Source of the DNA: Rhodamnia argentea
Taxonomy: Eukaryota; Streptophyta; Magnoliopsida; Myrtales; Myrtaceae
Assembly: GCF_020921035.1 (NCBI RefSeq)
Contig: NC_063157.1
Coordinates: forward strand, 868,001-932,000
Length of the DNA stretch: 64,000 bases
Direction: 5' to 3'
The notes beneath the pieces are model-generated. The model was not told where the DNA came from. It saw nothing but the letters and a program-made list of their open reading frames with translations, and did no database searches. This document shows, in pieces, positions 11,727 through 24,093 of this stretch (position 1 is its first letter; each line of letters opens with the position of its first letter). The position numbers were made by a program, and so were the translations under genes.

Positions 11727-11989
11727 TAGTTTGCAGGAAAATTCGAAATAAGGGTCTGAACTTATTTTAAATAAAAGCTTGAAATGACTTCATTATTTCG
11801 AAGAAAAGACTGACCAAAAATGTTTTGTCATTTAATTTTAATTTTTTTCTTTTTTTTCATTTATTTTTTTTATTTGCAGCTGGCGATGGCGAGGGCCGGC
11901 GAGGGATTTATTTGAAATAAGGTCCTCGCTCTGGTCATTTGAAATAAGGTCTTCCTCATGCCTTTATTTGAAAATTTTCCTAGTTTGTG
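11727..11989. mobile_element. Small Mutator-like MITE with 9-bp target duplication
   Basis: The element body is 11736-11980 (245 bp). The left end reads GGAAAATTCGAAATAAGG and the right end, reverse-complemented, reads GGAAAATTTTCAAATAAAGG. Flanking 9-mers TAGTTTGCA (11727-11735) and TAGTTTGTG (11981-11989) match at 7 of 9 positions, and 9 bp is typical of Mutator-like elements. A short GC-rich core ('ggcgatggcgagggccgg') sits near 11880. The same ends recur in the larger element at 31856-32383. Confidence 0.7.
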
Positions 11990-12466
11990 TTGATATTACC
12001 GCGGGAGATGATCAGAGTGCTGTTGCTTCACGCATGGGACCTCGTCAATCCGATCGCCTATACGCATGCAGTCTCGGTCCACAGTGGTGGCAATCCGAGT
12101 CAGCCGTGGAGTCGACGTGTCAGCATCATCAGAAACTCTGACGTGGCGCCAGGTGACTCTTGTTGAAATTCTCATCTCATCTCATGCCACGGCCTTGTGT
12201 ATAAACCCCTCCGCAACCACATCTCTCGCTCAACCCATACCGCCGTACACACTTTCCGTGTACTTCTCTTCCTCGGTGCATATACTTATCTGCAACAACC
12301 GCAAATCCCACGTCTCTCTCTCTCTCTCTCTTCTTCATCAGAGAAACCATAGAAACATCTGGTTTTTCTTGGTGGGTTTGACTAAAAGTTTCTCAAACAT
12401 TTTTGGCATCTGGTGTGTGGGTCTCTGTCGAACTTGGTTTTGCCATCTTCTTGAAAAAAAAGAGAG

Positions 12467-13512
12467 ATGAAGATGAAGGAAAACTTGCAGAATCCTTTGC
12501 ACCTCCAGTCTTTGAACCACATTTCGCTCGTTTGTCGATCGGTCGAGGAGTCCATGAACTTTTATCAGAATGTTCTCGGATTCGTCCCCATCAGGAGGCC
12601 CGGATCGTTCGACTTTGATGGTGCATGGTATTGAATTTCTTCTAAAACAGTGAGAGACTGATTGGAAAACCAAAGAACAATGCACTGTTAATCTGTCCTG
12701 AATCTTGTGATCTCTTGGATAAGCATTTTCTTTTCTTTTTTCACAGGCTATTCGGATATGGGATCGGAATACATCTGTTGCAATCGGAAGATCCGGATAA
12801 AATGATCAAGAAAAGTGAGATCAACCCTAAGGATAATCATATTTCCTTTCAGGTATGTCTTTTTTTAAATTTGAAATAACTTCATTTAATTCTGAGAAAA
12901 AAGTTCATTTATGAGATTTCCGTTTCATATAATTGAATGTGCATTTGCTAATATATTTGAAAGTTGTGTAGAGTCAAATCATCATTTGTCAGTCTTGTCT
13001 CACTATGTTAATGCTCCATTCAACCTTGATGAGGAAATCGATTTCTACGAAACAGTGGCTTGAATACAAGTATTCATATTGATCAGAAAAAATTACATTG
13101 CTGATAAATAGATGTCACCTTGTGCATATTGCATTGAAGAAACAGTTTGGAAACGTTACTTTTACTGGGTATGAAACAAACAAACAAAGGAAATATTTTG
13201 AGCTTTTTGAAAGCATTTGCTCACTTGAAAACCTCAAAATCCACTGTACAGTGCGAGAGCATGGGGGCAGTGGAGAAGAAGTTGAAGGAGATGGGGATGG
13301 ATTATGTGCGGGCGGCCGTAGAGGAAGGCGGGATCCAAGTGGACCAGCTCTTCTTCCATGACCCAGATGGGTTCATGATTGAGATCTGCAACTGTGACAT
13401 CCTCCCCATGATCCCTCTGGCCGGTGAGATGGCGCGGTCATGCTCTCGTGTTAACCTCCAGATATTGCAGCAGCAGCAGCAGCAGCAGATCAAGCAGGTG
13501 GTGCAGCAGTAA
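12467..13512 (+). CDS. GLYI4: Glyoxalase/VOC-fold protein (GLYI4-like)
   Basis: Three exons: 12467-12627, 12747-12852 and 13252-13512, with GT-AG introns. Joined, they encode 175 residues. The protein belongs to the plant glyoxalase I / bleomycin-resistance (vicinal oxygen chelate) group that includes Arabidopsis At1g15380 (GLYI4) and At1g80160 (GLYI7), linked to methylglyoxal handling and jasmonate responses. Visible family signatures are 'LQSLNHISLVCRSVEESM' near the N-terminus, 'NPKDNHISFQ' at the exon 2 end and 'HDPDGFMIEICNCD' in exon 3. They supply the conserved His/His/Glu positions that usually bind metal. The C-terminus carries a polyglutamine run from a (CAG)n tract at about 13470-13488. 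Two ATGs lie two codons apart at the start; either could be used. The assigned gene symbol is by family likeness, since GLYI4 and GLYI7 are close paralogues. Confidence 0.93.
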
Positions 13513-13664
13513 TGAAGTTTTCTTCTTTTTTTGTTGAAATATCACTATTTTGTCTCAGAATGACAACTCTATTTGATCAATGATAATAGATGGCATTCTG
13601 AGTTTTGTGTCCAGTTCATTCCCACCATTGCTTGTCCAGTTCAATGATAGACTGTCTAGCATCT

Positions 13665-13805
13665 TTTGCATAAATAAGATGGGACCTGTACAGAATCTCT
13701 CTCTATCTCTCATGCTGTTCTCTTCATGGTTGATATTTGCATAAATAAGATGGGACCTGTACAGAATCTCTCCCTATCTCTCATGCTGTTCTCTGCATGG
13801 TTGAT
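13665..13805. repeat. 71-bp direct tandem duplication
   Basis: Copy one (13665-13735) and copy two (13736-13805) both begin 'tttgcataaataagatggg' and end 'ctcttcatggttgat' / 'ctctgcatggttgat'. They differ at very few positions, so the duplication looks recent. It lies about 150 bp past the glyoxalase stop codon, probably in its 3'UTR or just beyond. Confidence 0.85.
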
Positions 13806-14169
13806 CATGTTTTCCACGTTGGAGGTTCAGAACCTTGGGCTACCTATAAAACTTTTCAGTGCATGATGGTTTTCTCTTTGAGAGAGGTTCCATGCGGCAA
13901 TTACTGCATGAGTTGACAAGTAATGAAGTTTTTTTCCTTTATTTCGCAGAAAATAAACGAATTAAAGAATATTTTTTTAAAATGATATGATAGATATAAA
14001 TTGCTGTCGATATAGAAATATTTTTTCACAAAACAAATGCAGCCTTAATATTTAATAACTCTCTCAACGTAATCTAATTATATCTTAAGCAGGGGATCAT
14101 GATCATGGCAAGAACCATGCATTTTGTCAAGGTATACATAAGAGACTCTTTAACCTTGAGGCATATGCT

Positions 14170-14172
<3 letters not shown>

Positions 14173-14201
<29 letters not shown>
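14173..14201. repeat. (GA)n microsatellite
   Basis: An uninterrupted GA dinucleotide run of about 14 units lies in the spacer between the glyoxalase and polygalacturonase genes. Confidence 0.95.
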
Positions 14202-14680
14202 CAATTTAACCAGGAAAAAAAATGAAGCCGCGGATTGGAAGGAAATTCCCAAAATCATGAAAAACAGACAGAGCAAACCCAATTTGTTTGCTTGGCAGAG
14301 AAGTTACTGTTCACATGTAATGCTGCAGAACAAATAATCATGCAAAGCCGACCATTTCCCTTACATTTTCCTTTTCTGTTCCTCGATTAAATACAGCATG
14401 AAGAAGGAATTACAACAACACGAAATATTAGCGTGACTGCTCAACTAATGAAGCCTCTTCCACTCAATCTCATTTCAAAAAGCAACCTAAAAAGTGAGAA
14501 CATATATAAATCATTAATAGCCATCCCTGGTTAGCCAACCGACGAGCCTGCTTTTATTTCCTGACTGGCTTCTAAGTACAACCAGAAAAGAATACAGAGT
14601 CCTTGAAACCTGGCCTGGAGATGCAAGGGCAATATGCAACCCCCAATGCAAAAGGAAGGAAAAACATGACGACTCTTCTT

Positions 14681-17600
14681 TCAGAAGGAATGAACATTTT
14701 CAGAGCCATACTGAGCTTTCTGTTTAATGAAGCTGTCTTTGTCTTCAAATGAGAAGCAAGGAGGAGGATATACTAGACCGGACACAGAGCCGTATGCTTG
14801 CCAACAGAAGGATCTTGTAGTACCACCAGCATGGGAAACAAGATGTATGTCTTCTAAATATAGCCCTTCACATGGAGCATCGTCGCTGCAGGCAAATATC
14901 ATAGCTTTCTCAGTAGTTGATGTCCCTTTGATCCCCAAGAATGATATATTTCCCACTTTAACAGCCGATGTCTGCAGAGATTATGGGAGTTTCAACAGCA
15001 TTTTTAAGTTGCAGATGAAGGGAAATTAGGCCAGATAATGAAATATAAACCCAAGAATGGTGATGAGGTTTGCATTGTACATAGTTGAGGCAGGCACTAC
15101 AAATAGAAGATGCAGACAAGGATCTGAATTTAAGACTCATCACAGAGTAAGTCCTTTTAATTGTGCTACTTTGAGGTCAGGCAGGCATGTGGAAGATAGT
15201 CCTATATTCCCAAAATTAAAGGTAAGCATTCTTCGTCCAATTGCAAAGGGCACAGAAATACTTGATTTGATTTTTGGCAGGCTTTATGAAATAGCTCATT
15301 CTGCATGATGCCACCACTTCAGAGGCTTAAATGTATGATGGCAGTACAATTCCATTAATCGATGGGATCTCTGTTTATGAAATTGCATGCTTCTCCAAAT
15401 CTAGAAAACAGGTGGAACTCAAGGACCACTCCATCCATGTACTTCTTCTGGTTGATCCACAATATACTCTTAAGACAGGATATACTAGCCACAGTTCGCA
15501 TAGGATTACAACCTACATAGCAAACATCAAGATACTTATAGCCATTTGAGCCAGTAGAAAGGTGAATTACCTGATTGGGACAAGTCTGAAAAGAATCGCA
15601 GTAATACTGATCTATGATTATAGGATGTGATACATTTTCCATCCACGCATTCTGGAAAATCACATTGGTGACAGAGCCACCGCCTCCCTGAGAGACGAGA
15701 AAGTGCAGGATGATGATTCAGCATAAAGGAAATTACTTTGCATGAGGGATTGTTTATCAAAAAAGAGGTTTTGGAAAAGAAACGCCGTATGCCATGATAC
15801 ATGAAAGAGAAGTTCACCTGCCACGTTTTAATCCTCAAACCATTTTCAGTGTTGGACACAAGCGCTCCGTGAACAACTACATCATGAACCTCTGCCCAAG
15901 ATTTCGATTTCCCCAAGCTACCAATACTGTAGTGGTGGAGGATGATCTGCGTTATTCCTCATATTCCTCAAATTCCAGTCGACTGAAGGGAGAGATTCTT
16001 ACCTAATACCATGTCCTGGCCCACAGATAATGTTTCTGATTGTAATCCATGAAGAATTGCTGACTATAGAGATGCAGTCATCACCTGGATAAGGTTTTCA
16101 TTATGCTTCAGAAATAACTTAGTTTTTATGAGAGTCAGACATATTCATTCAGGCGGTATTAATTGTTGGTGAATCATACAGGAGAAAGCTCCAAGTCAAA
16201 CTTGCTCAAAGATACGAGTAAAACAAAGAAACAAGATAAAAATCAAAATTGAGTCGCTTCAAAACAATATAAATTTGTCATTTTCATCCTCCATCTTCTG
16301 TAGTCAGTTGGAGTCCAGGAGATGGGTTTTAACTCCAAACACATGAAATCACTCATAGTTGAATGGTGCTATGATGAGCAAAAAAGCCAAACCTGTTCTA
16401 ACAATGCAATCCTCGATCTGAACATCACGGGAAGCACTTATATGGATTCCATCAGTATTAGGGCTCGCAGCAGGGGCTGTCACTCTGAGGTATGATGCTT
16501 TAACCCGTAGGGAATTGGTAAATGCTACATGCATCTGCTGACTGTTGATCACCCTGAGGTTCCTCACAATCAAATCCTTGCATCTATGGAAAATGACAGC
16601 CTGGATATGAAATTTTTAACATTACAATCATAAAATGAAGGTCAAATTCTTAAACATTGAAGAAAAAAGTGACATAGAGTAAAGCAAACTTCGCTGCTGA
16701 CTGCATAGCATCCCAGATAAACCACCACTAACCGTTGGAGCAGGATGACATGGCTGCATAAGAAGTAAAAACAAGCTTAGATGGATGCATGATTTGAGAA
16801 ACTCGAGAAAGATGAGAGATCTGCATAAAAATTTTACATTAGTCGCATTTGTCTTGCAAGACCGACCCCACCATTCCCACCCCATTCCATCGATTTTGCC
16901 CCCTCCTTCCACAGTAAGGTGCTTCACTCCATGGAAATATATCCATTTATGAGGATTTAATCCTTCCCAGGCTTCAGGATCTTTGGGAGCAACAATGCTG
17001 CCTGCAATCTATCAGAAGTTTGATTTCTTCATATGCTGAAATAAGACTCATCGGTTCGCATGAAGAGCATAGTAAGGTAAAGTCTCAATCCGTTACAGAA
17101 ATCCAGTTTTTATACTTCACGAGTACCTCTAGGGTGACCTTCGATCGACAAGGTCCAGCAAAATCAATTGAGTGAAACAAGTAAGTCTTTCCAGATGACA
17201 GAAGAATTCTAGCTGGGGCAGAACGGGAGCAAGCTAACTTCCATACATTTCCAACAGCCTGAAAGCATGATATCATAATTACAAAAGATGTAGGTGAACT
17301 GAAGCTAAAATATTCAAAGGGTCTCATAGGCAGTTCCCAGTTACTACCCGTGGTTCTTACTTGCACCAACTTCATTCCGAAGAAATAATATTCTAAATTT
17401 TCTACATCAGTTGCTTGTTCATAAAAAGTCAGAGTATCTCAAGTTATTTCACAGCAGCCCGGTACACTGACCGGATTCGACATGACAAGAAAAGAAAGGC
17501 AAGGTAAACAACTGGATCACAGATTTCATCAGTGACAGAGCTTTCAGATCATCCAGGAAAAAAAACTACAAATTGCACGGTTGCCCATGGAACAAGAACA

Positions 17601-18083
17601 GTTGCGTTTTCCAGACAAACTTTCCTCATTTTAATATCATGAGGAATCATGATCAAGCATACAAAAATCCAGCTGAAGTAACAATCATAAAAAATAATAG
17701 CTCGCTCAACTAACTCAAAACAGGTCAAGATTTGCTACGTTAATTAACTAACTACTAACTACCCTCCATTTTCCTGACAATGTGGAAAGCCGTAGCAGAA
17801 CGGAAACACATGGATCCCTCAACTTATTCACAAGAAAGACAGACACAGACAAAGTTTAGGACTTTACCGCGGTATCATCGCTCATACCATCTCCTCTAGC
17901 ACCATGATCGTCGACCGACAGAACAATTTTGGATTTGGGCCGGCTCGTGATAGACCCAGAACGCGGTAGTCGCAGCAGAGAATCGAATCTCCCGGCAAGA
18001 ACGAAGTTTGAGCAGACAAACAAGAGAACATTTACGTGAAGAATGAAGGGTCCCCGAGAAAAATGTGTTTTTCGTCTCCTCAT
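14681..18083 (-). CDS. Polygalacturonase, glycoside hydrolase family 28
   Basis: Nine exons on the minus strand: 18083-17868, 17258-17127, 17008-16838, 16753-16733, 16600-16393, 16084-16003, 15926-15818, 15687-15571 and 14971-14681. They join in frame to 448 residues. GH28 enzymes cleave the homogalacturonan of pectin in the cell wall. All four catalytic blocks are present: 'SPNTDGIHIS' (N228-T-D230), 'GDDCISI' (D251, D252), 'GPGHGISIGSLG' (His274) and 'RIKTW' (308-312). Residues 12-31 form a hydrophobic secretion signal or anchor after a basic start. Exon 4 is only 21 nt. The closest Arabidopsis gene I recall is At1g80170, whose neighbour At1g80160 is the relative of the glyoxalase gene next door. 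The exon structure was read from splice consensus and family fit, so small boundary errors are possible. Confidence 0.93.
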
Positions 18084-19559
18084 GATGAGTCAGCTAGAAG
18101 AGAGGACAGAGAGGGAGATCTCAAATTACTTTGCGATTTGTTCAGGCATAATCAGATCCAACCGGAGACGATGAAATCAGGGACTCCGTGTTTTTGCCCT
18201 TCGTAGTAAACGCGAATGTCTGAGCTCGTCGTTACTGAATGACTAAATTAAAGAACGGGAGGGACGATGCGCTTGAAATCGTCAGCGAGTGCGAAAGTTC
18301 GGAGTCGAAACCATTCACTCCCACACCTCTTCACTGTTGACGCCAAATGCAAGCAAAGCCGACGAAGTTTCCATAAAAAGTTCGACCTGTAGTTATTCTC
18401 GTCGGCCGTATTTCCATGTTCTAGCGTACACCCAGAGCCCATTTGGCCGCTGGATTCAGCAAAGTCAAATCTTTTCGCTCATTATCGTACCACGCATGCA
18501 TAGAAGATCTTCGTTTTCTTCAAAGACGGTTATGGGTTTTCAGTTTTCACTTTCAAGGCCATAATACTTATACATTGAGAACTTTCCCATATTAACAATG
18601 ATCATTCTTCTGGTTGAATATGTTTATGCTTATGTGGGGTGGAGTACGAATCAAGCGAATAGAGGGATTAAGGGTCTACGCTTGCTGGGTTTTCGATTGA
18701 TGCTCCTCGTCTGTGTTTTCTTGCGAATCACACTGCTGCTTCTTTTCATTAATCTATCTGTTGTACCATTTTATGCGTCGGAAACGTAGCGGAAGAATCC
18801 CATCAATCTTCTTCCAATCTGTGCGGTGGTTGAGGAGGAGCGGAACTCGGCCTCGAACAGATCAAAGCCCGATGCTGGTGGGCTTTACTGGTCTTTGGGA
18901 AGAGAAAAAGGCTAGGCCTTGTAGGCTTCCAGAGTTTCAACACCCACCCCACAAAACTTTGCATCCCTCGAATGACCCCGTTCGCTCAGATGTCGGCGGT
19001 GTCGAAACGACGCAGTTTATTGTCGGCCCGGGCATGCGCAGAGCGGCGTATCTACCCCTTTCAATAGAATTGAATTAAATCAGACAATCAAGAGTAGTCA
19101 ATCATTTGGCAAATTTCAATTTTTCCCTGGTCTCCTGAATTGTTTTCGTGAAAACAACACAATTAACTGTATTATAGACTCACGAATGGTGCCACTTGCA
19201 AATTAATTTTTTTTACTAAATCTTCTTTACTTGGAATTATTTGGCCTTTAGTTAAGTTAAAGGAGCCGATAGCCCGACAATCTAACATTATTATCATTAT
19301 TTCTGACCACACGATCTCTTAATTAATGAGTACTTTATGCATAACATGCGGTGATTGTGTGTAAATTTACGATTGAGATTGTCTTGTTTTTGACAATATC
19401 GTCAGAAAAGCATTTCCCTTATTTTAATTAGGTCATTTTTCAAAAGTAAGTCGAGGATGTCATCCGATTGGTTGATATCAAACAAGTGAACATAAGTGTC
19501 TTTAACCCCAACTATTGTTGTTTCTTCTATTTTGGCAAGCTTTAAGGATCAACAACCAC
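18084..19559. other. Polygalacturonase promoter side and spacer
   Basis: About 1.5 kb upstream of the polygalacturonase start. I see no recognisable gene. Open frames here (for example 18289-18564 and 18713-19078, plus strand) lack domain signals and codon character. The second half is AT-rich. Confidence 0.4.
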
Positions 19560-20820
19560 AATTGTCTAATTGTTTTCATCCTGGTCAAATTCATGCTCCG
19601 ACTTATAATTTTCTCTAAGATTGAATTTTAATGTAGTGAAAATCAAATCTATGAACTCTTTTTCCGAGAGTGAAGCAAAGATACCTATCTCTAGCCTTCT
19701 TGAATCAAGCAATAAATTGTTCGATATACTCATTATTGTATTAGTAAAGTCTAGCCGGATCAACAATCGACACGTCGGATATTGTTATGTAAAACTGAGA
19801 ATGTTATTGTCTTTCTATCTCAGTCTAGTTACTAACAGAATTGGTTGGTAAGTTAGTTTATCAATTGGTAGTAGTTTTTGACAAAGACAAAGGAAATTAC
19901 CTAAGTCTTAAAAAATTATTTGTTAAATTGACTAATGTGCTTGATGGTCAATTATTTATTTTCACTAGTAAAGATGGCAAACTTAGGAATTTTAAAGCCT
20001 ATTGGAACAGGCTGATTATCAACCCATTTAAGATGTTGTTTCCTATAAATGGATATGATGACGTCCTTGTCTAAATCGATTGTCGTTGAACTTCTTCAGC
20101 AAACTATGCTGGGTTCAATTGTGGATGGTTGGCCCATCTGGCCCCCCTAGGTGGTGATTTCGCTCTTGCAGAATTATTTACATTAGTGTTAATCGATGCA
20201 TTCAGCCCATAAGGTATATTTGCCTCATTGAGTGGCACAGGCACAACAGTTGGCCTCATATTTTCAAGATTTGGCACTGCTCCATTTTGTCGACCATTTT
20301 CATTTGCCAAATTGGTAATTTTATTTAAGTTATTTTGACCAACATTAATTTGATTATTTCCATTGTTGTGGCCTTGATTAGACGATTAGGCATTTACATA
20401 TTACGACCGGAATTGATTGGAATGGTAGTGGTTCATTGGATGATCCTGACCTTGTAAATGCATCATTCACAGCATTGATGATCGTTAGTTTGACCACGTT
20501 TGACATGTGACTTGCAATTTAGTCAGCCATGTCATTTTGATATTCTTCAAGCAAATTCTCTCATATTAACGTCATATTCGAATTTGGAGTAACATCTATT
20601 AACCGCTTTTAAGTAAGATGCCTTGGAAGATCAATTTCTTTGCAATGATTTCCTTCTGTTGCTCTTCGGACGGCTGAAGATTCGGAATGTTCAACGACTT
20701 TGATATAAGTTTGTGACACTGGATTGTTTTTGCCAACAACATTGTCGGACTCTTATTGAAATCTAGTTTTTGCCACCATAGTCTCTTAGAATCAACAAAA
20801 TGCGTTCCACTAGGCATGCC
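19560..20820 (-). pseudogene. Degenerate retrotransposon gag remnant
   Basis: Read on the minus strand, several broken frames resemble the Gag of plant LTR retrotransposons. The clearest piece is near 19600-19690, 'SEKEFIDLIFTTLKFNLREN', which fits the Gag segment where other elements read like 'LREKLEG.EF'. Upstream fragments at 20104-20310 (Asn-rich, 'NENGRQNGAVPNLENMRP') and 20599-20817 could be its N-terminal part. Stops and frame changes are frequent and no polymerase follows, so this is a truncated fossil. The assignment rests on a short motif and could be wrong for the outer pieces. Confidence 0.45.
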
Positions 20821-21570
20821 AAAAAAAATATTTTATCGAAAAAGATGTGATACTCTTTAAAGGATGTCAATGGATCAATATGAATCCACAAATGTTGCAA
20901 GTGATATTTCTTCCCTTTTTTTTGTTGATGATTTCGGACATGAGAGGAATTTAGAAATATGATATTGGAAACAATTGTTGTCAGTGATGTAAAATGCAGG
21001 AGAGTGAAAATAAAATATAAATTTATAGAAGAACATTGACTTCTTTGATGGATGGGAGATATATTAAAAATAGTGCACTTGAGGTATTTATAACCCGCTG
21101 TCGACCTTCACTCCTTTCGAATTCAAATGAACAAATAACTTTCTAAATCTATCGGCAATTACAAAAAGTTTCGCTATCAGTAATTTCCTATTGTTTAATA
21201 ACACTTATACCCAAGATGTTATACAAGAGAAAATCTTAAATTAGCGGCAGTAGACATAGTGGCCCGGTAATTATATATTTCGGCCCAATGATTGCCGTCG
21301 ATAATTTTGTCGACCAACTCCTAAAGTCTTGATGAGGGTCGTGGTCGATAGCTTTCACGTCGTGTTGTCTATGATTTTTACTGGCCGAGTTGTCGATTCC
21401 CTTCAAATTATTGATAATTCTGTTACATCGACGACTTCCGTTTCTATCAAACTCGGCTCTAATCGACTAAGTCCCCCTTTTTTTTTTTCGGGTCCTTTGC
21501 GCCAACGATCTACCTCTCATTTTTCACCATATATAGAGACGTTGATTTTTGATCGAGGACTCAAAAAATC

Positions 21571-21753
21571 ATGGAATCTCGCAGCCATTTTCTCTGCGGC
21601 GCGAGCTCAGACGACACGAACTTGTTCGACGGCAAAAGAGGAAGAAGCCGGATCGAAGAGAAACTACTCAGTGGGAACATCGGAAGGCAGCAGTCAAACG
21701 TGGGCGCGAGATTAGCGGTCAATTACGGCTCTGATGTCGAACTTGGCTGCTAA
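21571..21753 (+). CDS. Possible small protein or first exon, unrecognised
   Basis: An ATG 40 nt downstream of a TATA-like sequence (about 21528-21537) opens a 60-codon frame beginning 'MESRSHFLCGASSDD'. The stretch is GC-richer than its surroundings and the frame is charged and hydrophilic. It could also be the first exon of a longer gene, but I found no convincing continuation. It matches no family I know. Treat as a weak candidate only. Confidence 0.2.
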   Translation: MESRSHFLCGASSDDTNLFDGKRGRSRIEEKLLSGNIGRQQSNVGARLAVNYGSDVELGC

Positions 21754-22551
21754 TGTCGGCCACACGTATTTCGCCCCTCCTCCCTCAGAAAATATCATAA
21801 ACCCGGTCTCGCCCCACCACCTCTCCCTACATGGCCTATCCTTTCGTCCGTTTGGTAACGGGGCCCACATGATAGTACACGTGTCGCAAGGTGGCGCTAC
21901 GTTGATGCCAGCAGGAATTGTCATGTCACTTTAGCGCCTCCTCCGCTTCTCTCTCTGTCTCTTCTTATTTTGAATTTTCTAGTGGCGGTCCATTGAACAT
22001 GGTCCAGCGCAGAGAGACAACCAGACATAGGACAATTTGTTCATACCGCGTGTACCCTTGTCTTTTTTTCTTTTTCTTTTTCTTTTCTTTACACAAACAT
22101 TTTTCCTAAGTCGGGGAAAATCTGAAAAATCAATTCGTTTTTCACGCTAAGCAGATCCCTATATATGTTTCCTTAGAGCCCGAAATATAGTTCGGATGAT
22201 GCTTTGTCCCCTCCTTATCGGGCGGCGATGGTAATTTTCTTTAGGATGGCATCGATCGATTGATCATACGAAAAACACATAAAAAATTCGATGCATTTCA
22301 CGAAAGACATCATATACCTATTAATTTGAGGAAAATTACCTATTTTGGAATTGTGGAGTGTGTATGGTATGCAACCCATGTTCCTCGTAATCTAATGCAC
22401 ATAATGCGGTGGGATTCGACACTAGACCGACACGGAGACTAGGGTTCATGTTTGTTTGTTCATGGCGGTTGCTCTGCAATTGCAGAGACCCTGCAAGGCC
22501 TGCCTCCCTAGATTGAGACACGCTCGCAACCTCCTATCTTGATTTTTGGAG

Positions 22552-23133
22552 TGGGTATGATATTACGGAAAAAAAATAATTTTTTTAAAAAAATACTTTT
22601 TTCGCCAATAAATAACATATATTGCTTGAACAATAAGTTTTTTTTTTTTGAATGATTTATTTCTATAAGCAGTACTCGAACAGTATTTTTTAAATTATTA
22701 TCTAGACATAAATTATTGTTGACAATGAAAAAAATTATACATTGGCTATTAATTTAATATTAAGAAAGTGAATTCCTAAATTTGAAGAGGTGAAAACACT
22801 TTTCGGAACTGCTCATCTCAAATTTTTTTATATTTTTTTATTTTTCTCTTCCTTAGCCGGTCGTTAGGCCTCAACTCCGACAAGCTCAAACCTCCTGTGG
22901 CCGGATATGGTGAGGCTTTACCTTGTGTTGCCAATTGTCGATCGTTACCGAGTGCCCGGCGACCGACGGAGGAAGAAGAACAACAAAAAAAGAAAAATTA
23001 AACATAATATAAAGCAATTATTTAACAATTTGGTTTTTGTCCTTTTTTATTTGCTTGAGATAAAGCCGTGACATTGAAATCATTTTTCAAATTAGATACA
23101 AATACCCACAAAACTTTTTCGGTCACATACCGC
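22552..23133. repeat. Non-autonomous repeat with GC-rich core (copy B)
   Basis: The left end 'gggtatgatattacggaaaa' and the reverse complement of the right end 'gcggtatgtgaccgaaaaag' look like diverged terminal inverted repeats. AT-rich arms surround a GC-rich core at about 22855-22980 ('ccggcgaccgacgg'). Internal arm sequence 'aagaggtgaaaacacttttcg' is shared with copy A at about 10140-10690. Confidence 0.55.
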
Positions 23134-23620
23134 TAAATAAAAGAAAACAAATAATTTTCCTGAAATATGAAAACAATTCTTAAATTGATTCTTGATGCAC
23201 CTGCTGAACTCTTAACACCATGATTGAACATTGATTTTTTTTTTCCTCCAACAATAAATAGAAAACACACACAGATATTGCTAATGTAAGGCGAATATCA
23301 TGTGACCGCTTAAGTCACTGGATAAATAATGCGCAATTGTCAATTTTTAGATCGATTAATATATCGATAAAATCTGGCTTATGGAAAATCATGTACAATC
23401 CTAATTGCATGGTCGCCCCGTCAAAATTCCGAACAAGAGTCCGTGATTAAGTGTACTGGCAAAGAATCAAGGATACTGACAAATAATAATTTAATCTTCG
23501 GATGACTAATCGGACATCTGCATTGATTACACAACATTTATTCAGCGGTCATTATCGCGATACCCTCTTTTGACGTCGAGAGCTTGTGAATTGAGTCGTT
23601 TTCTCGGGAAGGAAACCTAT

Positions 23621-23925
23621 CAAAAAAAGGTTCTAAATTCATTGTAGTATTGTCAATTTAATTCTAAATTTTTTGATTTTATGAATGTCCTAAATATTTT
23701 GACGATTTATTAATGTGGTTATTTCGGCTAACTTTGGACATAGATTAGTGATGTGGATGTCAATAATTTTACGTGGCACGACTTCCATTCCAGCGACTTC
23801 CGATCAAAATAAGCGAAAAAGACCACATTAGCAAATCGTTAAAAATTGAGGACTGAATTAATAAAATAAAAAAAATTTAGAACTAAATTGATTACCATAC
23901 AATATGCGTAGGACTTTTTGCACAA
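23621..23925. repeat. Fold-back MITE
   Basis: Arms 23621-23745 and 23800-23925 are imperfect reverse complements over more than 100 bp. The left arm reads 'gtcaatttaattctaaattt' and later 'gacgatttattaatgtggt'; the right arm, reverse-complemented, reads 'atcaatttagttctaaattt' and 'aacgatttgctaatgtggt'. The loop between is about 55 bp with no coding sequence. This is a typical hairpin-type MITE. Confidence 0.8.
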
Positions 23926-24093
23926 TTATCATCGTTTTCTTCGGTGCTAGCCGTTGATAGGATTGCTAAACCGGCATAAATCAGTGTTGATCTTGGGACC
24001 ATGCTAAACTTGGGCATCATCTCTATTTGTTCGCACTCTTTATCTTTTCTCTAATTTGTGAGCTACACGTGAAGGTGAGTGATGTCGATAGTT

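Larger units (their letters stand above)
9029..12466. other. Intergenic region, repeats only
   Basis: No gene is convincing here. It holds a (CT)n tract at 9653-9672, a purine/pyrimidine-rich repeat with a GC-rich core at about 10140-10690, and a small Mutator-like element at 11736-11980 (both listed separately). The open frame at 10740-11069 has no repeat, domain or codon pattern suggesting a protein. The last 400 bp are the promoter and 5'UTR of the glyoxalase gene, with a short CT run near 12318-12332. Confidence 0.5.
13513..14680. other. 3' flank of the glyoxalase gene; spacer before the convergent polygalacturonase
   Basis: This is the shared 3' region of two convergent genes. It holds a 71-bp tandem duplication (13665-13805) and a (GA)n microsatellite (14173-14201). 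The rest is AT-rich and shows no coding or RNA-gene signal. Confidence 0.5.
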
